From Myxococcota bacterium (GTDB lineage: Bacteria; Myxococcota_A; UBA796): 64,000 bases of DNA. A program made the position numbers and the translations under genes. The notes under the pieces are model-generated. The model was not told the origin of the DNA. It saw nothing but the letters and a program-made list of their open reading frames with translations, and ran no database searches. The DNA lies in the NCBI GenBank assembly GCA_029251165.1, contig JAQXDW010000151.1, positions 62,001-126,000 of the forward strand, written 5' to 3'. Positions within the stretch are counted from its first letter, which is position 1, and each line of letters starts with the position of its first letter. This document shows positions 57,541-64,000 of the stretch, one piece after another.

Positions 57541-60138
57541 TCAGCGTCTCCGAAGGAAGAGCAGCATCGGCAGCAGGACCAGCCAGCCGACCGGCGCACC
57601 GCTGGAGGAGCAGCTGCAGCCGCCAGCCTTGAGGTCTTCGTCTCCGTCGAGCATGCTGTCAGGTTCGCTGGAGCCGGTGTCGTCGGCATTCACGTCACCC
57701 GAGTCATCCTCGGTGTCTTCCGGGCACGCTTCGTCCACACCGTCGCAGTCCTGATCGATCCCGTCGTCGCAGACTTCTTCGGCATCGGGGTAGACCGTGA
57801 CGTCGAAGTCGTTGCAGTCTTCCTCGCAGGAAATGCCGTCGCTGTCGGCGTCCTCGCCAGAGCAGTCACCGCCATCGAGCGCGTAGTCCCAGATGCCGCG
57901 GCCATAGGTTCCAAACCGGACCGCGTTGATCTCCGCGACGAACTCGGCGCTCCAGTAGAGGGTCACTGGAGCGTCGGTGCCGGTGATATCGATCCACTCT
58001 ACGCCGCCCGCGCCCCGCCGCCAGGCACCGGACTCTGAGCCGGCAAACAGCGAGCCGTCGGCAGCCTCGATCAGGGCGTAGACGGTGGTTGAGGGCATGC
58101 CCTCCGACCAGTCAGACCAATTCTCGCCGCCGTCGGTGCTGCGGTAGACCGCCGGGCCGCCGTAGCCACTTCCGCCGGCATAGACGATGTCTGGATCGTC
58201 GGCATCGACGACGAGCGCAGTGCCGTAGAAGTAGTGAGAGTAGGGGCCGCTGTCGCTGGACTGCTCCCAGCTCACGCCGCCATCATCGGACACAAACATG
58301 CGGCCGCTGCTCGTGGCAGCGTAGGCCCGGTCCGGCTCAGAGGGCGCGAAGGTGAACGCGCTGAGGAACTCGTAGCTGTCGAGCGAGAAGCTCTGGTCGG
58401 AGTGACGGGTCGGGGTCCACTCCCAGTCGCCGGTTCGGGTGTAGCGGTAGAGGTGGGTCGCGGCGAAGAAGAAGGCCTCTGGATCCGAGGGGTCCGCCGT
58501 CAGGGGTGGCATCCAGGCGTAGTAGTTGCCGGCTTCCTCGCTGGGAAAGTCGAACCAGACCAAGCCAGGATTCTCGGCGCCGATCTGAACCAGGCCGGTG
58601 CCCGGGTAGACACTGAACACGAGGTCGTGTGTGCCGTCGCCGGAGATGAGGTGGCCATAGTCACCGCTGACGACCTGGGAGAATTCGAGGACCGCGTCGT
58701 CCTGAGGGATGCCGCCGGAGATCTGGTAGCCTTGATCCTGCGCACCTGCGGCGACGATGTCGGAGTCGGTGACGTCGGTCAGGGTCGAGTAGTACTGGCT
58801 GATTCGGATGCCGGACAGCGAGAGGTTCTCGACGGACTGAAGACCGTCCTCCGATCGATAGGTGCCGCCGTCGGTGTTGATGTACCAGGTCTCCGAGCCG
58901 TCGTCGTTTGCGAAGACGTCGAAGCCCATCATGTCGGCATGGAGGTTGTCGACCGGAGACTCGTAGTTGTACTCCCACCACTCGTTCATCCGAGTGAAGG
59001 CATCTCCACCGTCGCGGGTGGCGAAGAACTCCATGCCGCCGTGGGCGAAGATGTCAATGTCGGTGATCGAGGCGTTGATCTCGCCCCAGTACTGGTAGTA
59101 GCTGTCGGCGTTGCTGATGCTCTTGATGAGGCTCCAACTGCTGCCGAGATCGTCGCTGCGGTAGATGTCCCGCTCGCCGACGACGGCCCAGAACCGAGGG
59201 GCCCCCGCCTCGCTGGCGGTCAGCTCGAGCCGGTTTCCGCCCGCGGGCACGCTGCCGACGACCTCCCAGGTCTCGCCGAGGTCTTCAGTGAGGTAGAGCG
59301 CATCGCTGATGAGGTAGACGCCAGAGCCGCCGTCTCGGGGCAGCCAGAAGTCTCCCTGAACGCTGCCGAGGTCAACGATCTCCTGGAACGAGGCACCGGT
59401 GTCCTCAGAGCGGAAGAGCTTCCAGCTGTTGGCCTTGGCGAGGAAGAAGACCACCTCGGAGCCATCGGTGGTCACCTTGAGGCGCCGGCCAGCAGCGAGG
59501 CTGGGGAGGCCAGAGGGCACCGTCCAGGTCTCTCCATCGTCTGCCGAGCGATGGACCTGCCCGCCGTCGGTAGAGATCAGGACGACGTCGGGATCGCCCT
59601 CAGCGTCTGCGGGCAGCACAACCATGTTGTGGGCACCGCCGTAGAGGTTGTCGCCGATGGGCGACCAGCCCTCGCCGTCGAGGCTGCCCTTCCAGACCCC
59701 ACCCAGCGAGGAGCCGACGTAGAGGGTCTCGCCGTCCAGAGAGCGGCGGGCGACATGGGCGCGACCGGCCTGGTTCTCGCTGCCCTTCTCCCGCCATGCA
59801 CCAGCAGTCTTGCCCCGGGCAGTCGCCATGGCGTTGCGGCGGGCCTGAATTCTCTGGCCGTTCTCCAGCTCAATGGCCTTCCAGTCCACGTCCGGTGGCG
59901 CGCGGTGGATGTCACGGAACCACTGCTTGCGGCGCTGCTTGTGGTCGACCTTGTCGCCGATGTCCCGCCCGAGAATTGGGACCGGAATTGGCATGTCGCC
60001 AGGAGAGAATCGACTGGGCGGCTCAGGGGTGAGCTCTGGAGCAGACTCTGGCTCAACCGAGACCAGCAAAAGCACGACCACAGTGCAAGACGCCACAGAT
60101 CCAAGCACAGCGGCAAGCAACCTCTCAGACATTGACAT
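57541..60138 (-). CDS. Secreted BNR/VPS10-type propeller protein with MopuPut and MYXO-CTERM-like tail
   Basis: Protein of 865 aa. An N-terminal hydrophobic segment (about 8-28) acts as signal or anchor. Residues about 130-740 hold many BNR/Asp-box units (S-x-D-x-G-x-T-W, such as RSADDGETW, RSEDTGASF, STDGGENW), a sialidase/sortilin-type beta-propeller. A Cys/Asp-rich MopuPut-type motif (about 760-800: SDGISCEEDCNDFDVTVYPD and DDGIDQDCDGVDE) follows. The end has GGCSCSSSG, a hydrophobic stretch and RRR. Probably cell surface; ligand unknown. Confidence 0.85.
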   Translation of the reverse strand: MSMSERLLAAVLGSVASCTVVVLLLVSVEPESAPELTPEPPSRFSPGDMPIPVPILGRDIGDKVDHKQRRKQWFRDIHRAPPDVDWKAIELENGQRIQARRNAMATARGKTAGAWREKGSENQAGRAHVARRSLDGETLYVGSSLGGVWKGSLDGEGWSPIGDNLYGGAHNMVVLPADAEGDPDVVLISTDGGQVHRSADDGETWTVPSGLPSLAAGRRLKVTTDGSEVVFFLAKANSWKLFRSEDTGASFQEIVDLGSVQGDFWLPRDGGSGVYLISDALYLTEDLGETWEVVGSVPAGGNRLELTASEAGAPRFWAVVGERDIYRSDDLGSSWSLIKSISNADSYYQYWGEINASITDIDIFAHGGMEFFATRDGGDAFTRMNEWWEYNYESPVDNLHADMMGFDVFANDDGSETWYINTDGGTYRSEDGLQSVENLSLSGIRISQYYSTLTDVTDSDIVAAGAQDQGYQISGGIPQDDAVLEFSQVVSGDYGHLISGDGTHDLVFSVYPGTGLVQIGAENPGLVWFDFPSEEAGNYYAWMPPLTADPSDPEAFFFAATHLYRYTRTGDWEWTPTRHSDQSFSLDSYEFLSAFTFAPSEPDRAYAATSSGRMFVSDDGGVSWEQSSDSGPYSHYFYGTALVVDADDPDIVYAGGSGYGGPAVYRSTDGGENWSDWSEGMPSTTVYALIEAADGSLFAGSESGAWRRGAGGVEWIDITGTDAPVTLYWSAEFVAEINAVRFGTYGRGIWDYALDGGDCSGEDADSDGISCEEDCNDFDVTVYPDAEEVCDDGIDQDCDGVDEACPEDTEDDSGDVNADDTGSSEPDSMLDGDEDLKAGGCSCSSSGAPVGWLVLLPMLLFLRRR

Positions 60139-60268
60139 CTCCGTACTTTTTGAAGCCGCAGCGTAACACCGTTCTCATCGTTCTCTACGGGTTCGTCGAT
60201 AGTCCAGCGTGGCCCATGGATCCACACTCACAGCCAGTCTCCAGTGGCCAGCGGGATATACCGGGACT

Positions 60269-60529
60269 GTGATAATTTTTGCGCTCCTGCTCACACAGCT
60301 CGCCTGCTACAGCAACCCGTGCCTTTCGTACGTGACCGCGCTCAACGACTGCTACCAGGATCTCGAACCGGGCAGCCCGGATCGCCTGGAGAACAACTAC
60401 TGCGCCAGCTTCGACGCCCCCTCCGACGACTACTTCACCTGCCTCGTGGAGAGCTACGAGAGCGGGGACTGCACCTCCGAGAGCGGCGTCGCCGAGATCG
60501 ACGCTGCGGTCGCGGAGTGCACGCTGTAG
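60269..60529 (+). CDS. Small Cys-rich lipoprotein-like protein
   Basis: About 86 aa from GTG 60269: MIIFALLLTQLAC gives a short signal with a weak lipobox (Gln-Leu-Ala-Cys). The mature part has six more Cys (in NPCLSY, NDCYQD, NYCASF, FTCLVE, GDCTSE and AECTL) and is acidic. Unrecognised family; the spaced Cys suggest disulfides in the periplasm or on the surface. ATG 60209 is a possible longer start. Divergent from the propeller gene. Confidence 0.6.
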   Translation: MIIFALLLTQLACYSNPCLSYVTALNDCYQDLEPGSPDRLENNYCASFDAPSDDYFTCLVESYESGDCTSESGVAEIDAAVAECTL

Positions 60530-60551
60530 CGCCCACCTTGAGAGGATTCCG

Positions 60552-60866
60552 ATGAAGATGCCCCAAGCAGCCAAGCCGCAGTTCGACCGGCTGCTGACCA
60601 CCCCGCTCCAGAAGATCAACACCCACAAGAAGCAGATCGAGATCCTTCAGGAATCCATATCGGAGGATCCGCTCGCTGTGGAGATCGTCGGAACGGTCGC
60701 AGCACTGCTCAACCGGGTCGAGCGCAAGACCTCGCCGCTGTATGTGCGGCTCATTCATGCGGCGGTGCTGTATGTGTCTGCGGACGCGGTGGACTGGCCG
60801 CTGACCCGGGATGTGATCAGCGCAGTGGCGCACTCGACCAAGAACTTCGACCTGGTGATGGCCTGA
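60552..60866 (+). CDS. Small helical protein, unknown
   Basis: 104 aa, soluble and mainly helical, without signal peptide. KPQFDRLLTTPLQKINTHKKQIEILQ near the start and VRLIHAAVLYVSADAVDWPLTRDV near the end are the only marked stretches. No known domain seen. GAGGATTCCG precedes the ATG. It lies 22 nt after the small Cys-rich gene. Confidence 0.55.
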   Translation: MKMPQAAKPQFDRLLTTPLQKINTHKKQIEILQESISEDPLAVEIVGTVAALLNRVERKTSPLYVRLIHAAVLYVSADAVDWPLTRDVISAVAHSTKNFDLVMA

Positions 60867-60869
60867 GTC

Positions 60870-60917
60870 GTCCCCAGGAGGACCTCACCCTCGGGTGAGG
60901 CCCACAGGTCAGGGGAC
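60870..60917. terminator. Hairpin between convergent genes
   Basis: Inner CCTCACCC/GGGTGAGG and outer GTCCCC/GGGGAC arms form a long stem in the gap between the stop at 60866 and the UPF0182 stop at 60917. No T tract. Confidence 0.55.
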
Positions 60918-63697
60918 TACTCTGCTGGAGCCTCTGCTGGAGCCTCTGTCCCAGAAGCGGCCTCAAGTGCAGCGAGGGTCTGTGTGAGCGCCTGCAGTGC
61001 CTCACCATACCCAGCCCAGTCACCAGCACGCTGAAGCGCGGTGGCTTGGGTGAGCTGGTCGGACGCCTGCGCAGCGAGCGAGCTCCACTCAGCGTTGTCT
61101 GCCTGCGTCAGTGCTGGGATGCGTGGGCCGCCCTCGCGCTGGGTGCCGTCGCTACGGATCGTGGCCCGCTCGGGAACGGTCGCCTCACCGAACACAGCCT
61201 GGAGGGCCTCGTCCAGCGTCTTGCGCATGGCGATCTTGTTCTCATACGAGACAATCACCCGCTTGAGCTCAGGAAGCTGGCTGGACTCCGCCTGGAGGTA
61301 CAGCGGCTCGACATACATCAGCGAGTTGCTGATTGGGATGACGATGAGGTTGCCGCGGACCACCCGGCTACCGGCCTGGCTCCACAGGGTGATCATCTCT
61401 GAGATGTCGGGATCCTGATCGATTCGGGCCTCGATCTGGCGGGGTCCATAGATCAGCTTCTGCTTGGGGAACTGGTAGAGGATGAGGTTGCCGTAGTTCT
61501 CTTTGTCGCAGCGAGCAGCCAGCCAGGAGATCATGTTGTCCTTGCCAGTGGGCACGAACGGCAGCAGGAGAATGAACTCCTCACGCTCTTCCTCCGGCAG
61601 CTTCATGATCAGGTAGTAGCTCTCCATCGGCTGCTCTTGGCCGTCGTACAGCTCCCGCGGCAGCGCCCAGAGGTCCTCCTTGTTGTAGAAGACCGTGGCG
61701 TCCTTCATGTGGTAGGTGCGGTACATCGCCGCCTGGGCATCGAAGAAGTCCGACGGGTAGCGCTGGTGCTCGGCGAGGGTCTCGGGCATGTCGGACATCG
61801 GCAGGAAGGTGCCGGGGAAGATCTTGCCGTAGACGGCGATCAGCGGGTCGGCGGCGTCGGAGACGTAGAGCTTCACCGAGCCGTCGTAGGCAGACACCGT
61901 GACCTTGACTGAGTTGCGGATGTAGTTGAACCGCCCCTGGCCTTGCTGCATCGGCTCAGAGTAGGGGTAGCGATCGGAGGTGGTGTAGGCGTCGATCATC
62001 CAGAACATCTCGCCGTCCGCGACGACGAGGTAGGGATCGCGGTCGAAGTGCAGGAACGGCGCAACCCGGCTGATGCGATCGAGGATCCGGCGGCGGAACA
62101 TCACCCGGCTGTCTGGCTCGAGGTACTGCGACAGGACGATGTCGAGGCTCTGGAAGTGAAGGGCGAACAGTACCTTCTGCCACAGCGCCCCGATCGGTAC
62201 GCCGCCAGCTCCGGCGTAGGTGGTGTAGACGTTCTGATCACCCATCGGGTAGTCAAACTCGTCAGCATTGGTCTTGACCATGACGTAGTTCTCGGTCAGC
62301 TCGCCGTAGTACAGCTCGGGCCGATCGATGGACAGACCGATGGAGGACTCTGGAGGGAGGTCCTTGATGAACAGCTCCGGCAGCCCCTCGGCAGTGACGA
62401 CGTTGACCGGGCTCATGGTCAGACCGTAGCCGTGGGTGTACTGGAAGTGCTCGTTGACCCAGGAGCGGGCCTGGGCGGGGATGTTGCGGGCGTTCAGCTC
62501 ACGACCAGAGAGCATGACCTGGCGGAGCCGGCCGTTGACCATGTAGCGGTCCACATCGACATCATAGAAGTCGTAGTAGGTCCGAATCTCCTGAATCTGA
62601 CCATAGGTGGTCAGCAGGGGGCGGGTATCCCAGACCCGGACGTTCTCCACGGTCAGGGGGTTGGCGTTGACGTCGTCCATGGTCAGGCCGGCCTCGGCCT
62701 CGAACGGGCGGACCTCGATGCGGTCCAGGGCGTAGGCGCTGTTGGTCGCGGCGATGTTCTCGCTGATGAACTCGCGCTCCAGATCCAGCTCGGAGGGCTT
62801 GACGAAGTAGTCCTGCACGATGTCCGGCCAGATGCCGACCACCAGCACACGCGCCACGGCATACAGGCCCAGGCCGACCGTCGGGAGGCGCCAGGAGCGC
62901 TGCATCGTGGCGGCGGCGAGGGCGATCGAGACGCCGACGGCGCAGACGGTCATGATCAGGAAGCCGGGGATGCGAGCGTTGAGATCGGTGTAGCCAACCC
63001 CCCAGACCACGCCGCTGTGCCCAAACAGCAGGTCAAACCGCTGCAGCCACCAGCCGCCGGCCATCAGCATGAACAGCACCGCCCCGAGGGACAGCAGGTG
63101 CACCCGCGCGGAGGGCGAGATCGATGGAACATCACGGTTGATGAAGACGTCGCGCGCCACATAATAGGCGCCGCAGATCAGCAGGGTCAGCACCACCAGC
63201 GCCCAGAGGACCCCCTGGGCGAAGACCGCGATGGGAAGCTGGAAGACGTAGAAGCCGATGTCGTGGCCAAAGACTGGGTCCACAGATCCAAACGGCTCGC
63301 GCTCCAGCAGGGCCAGGACATTGAGCCACTGACCAGCGCTCAGGCCTGCAAACAGCAGCGCGGGGAGAGCGATCATCGCCGCAAGAACAGCCCGAATGAG
63401 GCTGTGAAGCTGCGACGGTGCGAGACCGAGATCGGCAAGAAGGATGGACAGGCGCCGGGTGTCGATCGGCTCGCTTCGAACCGCAATCCGGATGTTTGCG
63501 CCGATAAATCCGGCCGTAACAAGCAGCCCCAGCAGCCACATTCCGACCTTGGCGCTCAGGCTGGTCTTGAAGACACCCAGGTAGCCCAGGGCGTCGAACC
63601 ACAGCCAGTCCACCGCGACCCCGGTGATCGGTCGGCTGCCCAGCCAGAATAAGACGACGACCGCCAGGACCAATCGCATCCACCGTGGGAACTGCAT
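60917..63697 (-). CDS. UPF0182-family membrane protein
   Basis: Protein of 926 aa. About seven membrane helices in the first 300 residues are followed by a long extracytoplasmic part. The family pattern is clear: VDWLWFDALGYLGVFKTSL, YYVARDVF, QDYFVKPSELDLEREFISENIAATNSAYAL, NVRVWDTRPLLTTYGQIQEIRTYYDFYDVDVDRY, YTHGYGLTMSPVNVV and GRQIEARIDQDP-like PRQIEARIDQDPDIS. Function is unknown. Tail ends in PAEAPAE. The ATG is preceded by GGAGGTTTTG. Confidence 0.93.
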   Translation of the reverse strand: MQFPRWMRLVLAVVVLFWLGSRPITGVAVDWLWFDALGYLGVFKTSLSAKVGMWLLGLLVTAGFIGANIRIAVRSEPIDTRRLSILLADLGLAPSQLHSLIRAVLAAMIALPALLFAGLSAGQWLNVLALLEREPFGSVDPVFGHDIGFYVFQLPIAVFAQGVLWALVVLTLLICGAYYVARDVFINRDVPSISPSARVHLLSLGAVLFMLMAGGWWLQRFDLLFGHSGVVWGVGYTDLNARIPGFLIMTVCAVGVSIALAAATMQRSWRLPTVGLGLYAVARVLVVGIWPDIVQDYFVKPSELDLEREFISENIAATNSAYALDRIEVRPFEAEAGLTMDDVNANPLTVENVRVWDTRPLLTTYGQIQEIRTYYDFYDVDVDRYMVNGRLRQVMLSGRELNARNIPAQARSWVNEHFQYTHGYGLTMSPVNVVTAEGLPELFIKDLPPESSIGLSIDRPELYYGELTENYVMVKTNADEFDYPMGDQNVYTTYAGAGGVPIGALWQKVLFALHFQSLDIVLSQYLEPDSRVMFRRRILDRISRVAPFLHFDRDPYLVVADGEMFWMIDAYTTSDRYPYSEPMQQGQGRFNYIRNSVKVTVSAYDGSVKLYVSDAADPLIAVYGKIFPGTFLPMSDMPETLAEHQRYPSDFFDAQAAMYRTYHMKDATVFYNKEDLWALPRELYDGQEQPMESYYLIMKLPEEEREEFILLLPFVPTGKDNMISWLAARCDKENYGNLILYQFPKQKLIYGPRQIEARIDQDPDISEMITLWSQAGSRVVRGNLIVIPISNSLMYVEPLYLQAESSQLPELKRVIVSYENKIAMRKTLDEALQAVFGEATVPERATIRSDGTQREGGPRIPALTQADNAEWSSLAAQASDQLTQATALQRAGDWAGYGEALQALTQTLAALEAASGTEAPAEAPAE

Positions 63698-63737
63698 CAA
63701 AACCTCCGAGTCACTGCGTCAGCGCTGCCGACACCAC

Positions 63738-63845
63738 TCATATCGACATGAGAACCAGCGCGCCGAGAAGAACGGGAAGCCAGACACAGCCGGCGCCACG
63801 CTTCCATTGCCACTTCTTCATCCAGTCGTTGTCGTTCACAGCCAT
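63738..63845 (-). CDS. Possible small membrane protein
   Basis: 35 aa: soluble N-terminus with several Trp and Lys, then one hydrophobic helix (VWLPVLLGALVLM) at the end. It has the look of a small single-pass protein. It lies 41 nt upstream of UPF0182 on the same strand. Short length makes it uncertain. Confidence 0.35.
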   Translation of the reverse strand: MAVNDNDWMKKWQWKRGAGCVWLPVLLGALVLMSI

Positions 63846-63875
63846 CCCGTAACCCGCAGTGCTACCCTGCCCGCC

Positions 63876-64000
63876 ATGAAGACTCCACATGCACTGCTTG
63901 CCCTGCTGATGTCCACTGCTGCCATGGCAGAAGAACCACCAGAGACTGCCACGACTCCGCAGCCGTTCTTCTATGGCGCGGCGGTGACCAAGCATTGCCT
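63876..64000 (+). CDS. Secreted protein, 3'-truncated by the window edge
   Basis: Starts at ATG 63876 with a standard signal peptide MKTPHALLALLMSTAAMAEE, then a Pro/Thr-rich segment and FFYGAAVTKHC running off the window. 41 codons visible. Family cannot be told. Confidence 0.6.
   Translation, partial: MKTPHALLALLMSTAAMAEEPPETATTPQPFFYGAAVTKHC

Noticed and set aside
58234..60135. 633-codon open frame on the plus strand opposite the propeller gene
   Set aside because: Shadow of the minus-strand gene, which has clear BNR repeats and a sorting tail.
61943..63652. 569-codon open frame opposite UPF0182
   Set aside because: Shadow; UPF0182 is well recognised on the minus strand.

Overview
The window looks like a chromosomal segment of a high-GC, Gram-negative bacterium of the Myxococcota / former Deltaproteobacteria type, probably from an uncultured lineage. 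This is inferred from content only: three Hanks-type Ser/Thr kinases, an FHA-FHA-sigma54 activator, three secreted proteins with a Cys/hydrophobic/Arg-cluster C-terminal tail like MYXO-CTERM, a MopuPut-type Cys/Asp metal-binding motif, Asp-rich thrombospondin-type-3 repeats, and a b558-type SdhC with its SdhA and SdhB. There is no IS element, phage, integrase or CRISPR array. Nearly all space is taken by densely packed genes.

Layout. 1-5.2 kb: YihY-type membrane protein (cut by the window edge), an AsmA-like/GT51 transglycosylase fusion, thioesterase, fructose-1,6-bisphosphatase, alpha/beta hydrolase. 5.2-11.2 kb: a Gly/Gln-rich secreted protein and two Ser/Thr kinases flanking a DUF429-like protein. 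11.2-17.2 kb: a pseudo-hydrolase, a DUF1858-like protein and the conserved block tadA - two tRNA-Ser - 4.5S SRP RNA - dnaX - recR, then plsC. 17.4-24.3 kb: an operon of overlapping cistrons with a membrane kinase, OmpA-like, LysM-FecR, a small Arg-rich ORF, an outer-membrane barrel and a TSP3 surface protein. 24.3-27.7 kb: sdhCAB. 28.5-31.7 kb: duplicated EF-hand-like protein, hydrolase, M14 carboxypeptidase. 32.2-34.5 kb: tandem structured repeats upstream of an SLC4-type anion transporter that carries a PTS EIIA-like N-terminus. 34.6-47.6 kb: CTP-dependent lipid kinase-like protein, N-formylglutamate amidohydrolase-like protein, WGR/propeller protein, TPR-methyltransferase, receiver-EAL phosphodiesterase, nuclease, LAS peptidase, trypsin-like protease, HNH nuclease and a DraRnl-type RNA ligase. 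48.0-54.9 kb: iodotyrosine-deiodinase-like flavoprotein, sucCD, citrate synthase, a selenocysteine-containing thioredoxin-like lipoprotein, a threonine-dehydratase-like enzyme and plsX. 55.4-64 kb: membrane-tethered receiver plus FHA-sigma54 activator, a BNR-propeller surface protein, small proteins and UPF0182.

Most notable observation: the thioredoxin-fold lipoprotein gene at 52879-52256 (minus strand) is interrupted by an in-frame TGA placed exactly where the first Cys of the CxxC motif should be (Trp-Sec-Ser-Thr-Cys). A GC-rich hairpin with a GGA loop begins 16 nt after the TGA. This is a UxxC selenoprotein that ordinary gene calling splits into two fragments.

How the genes work together: central carbon metabolism (sdhCAB, gltA, sucCD, fbp) and lipid/envelope synthesis (plsX, plsC, GT51, CTP-kinase-like) lie among signalling modules (kinases, FHA-sigma54, EAL) and secreted or surface proteins. 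Many secreted proteins have very short signal peptides without a basic n-region. Several starts are fixed by ATGA or TGATG overlaps, so these short signals are unlikely to be start-site errors.
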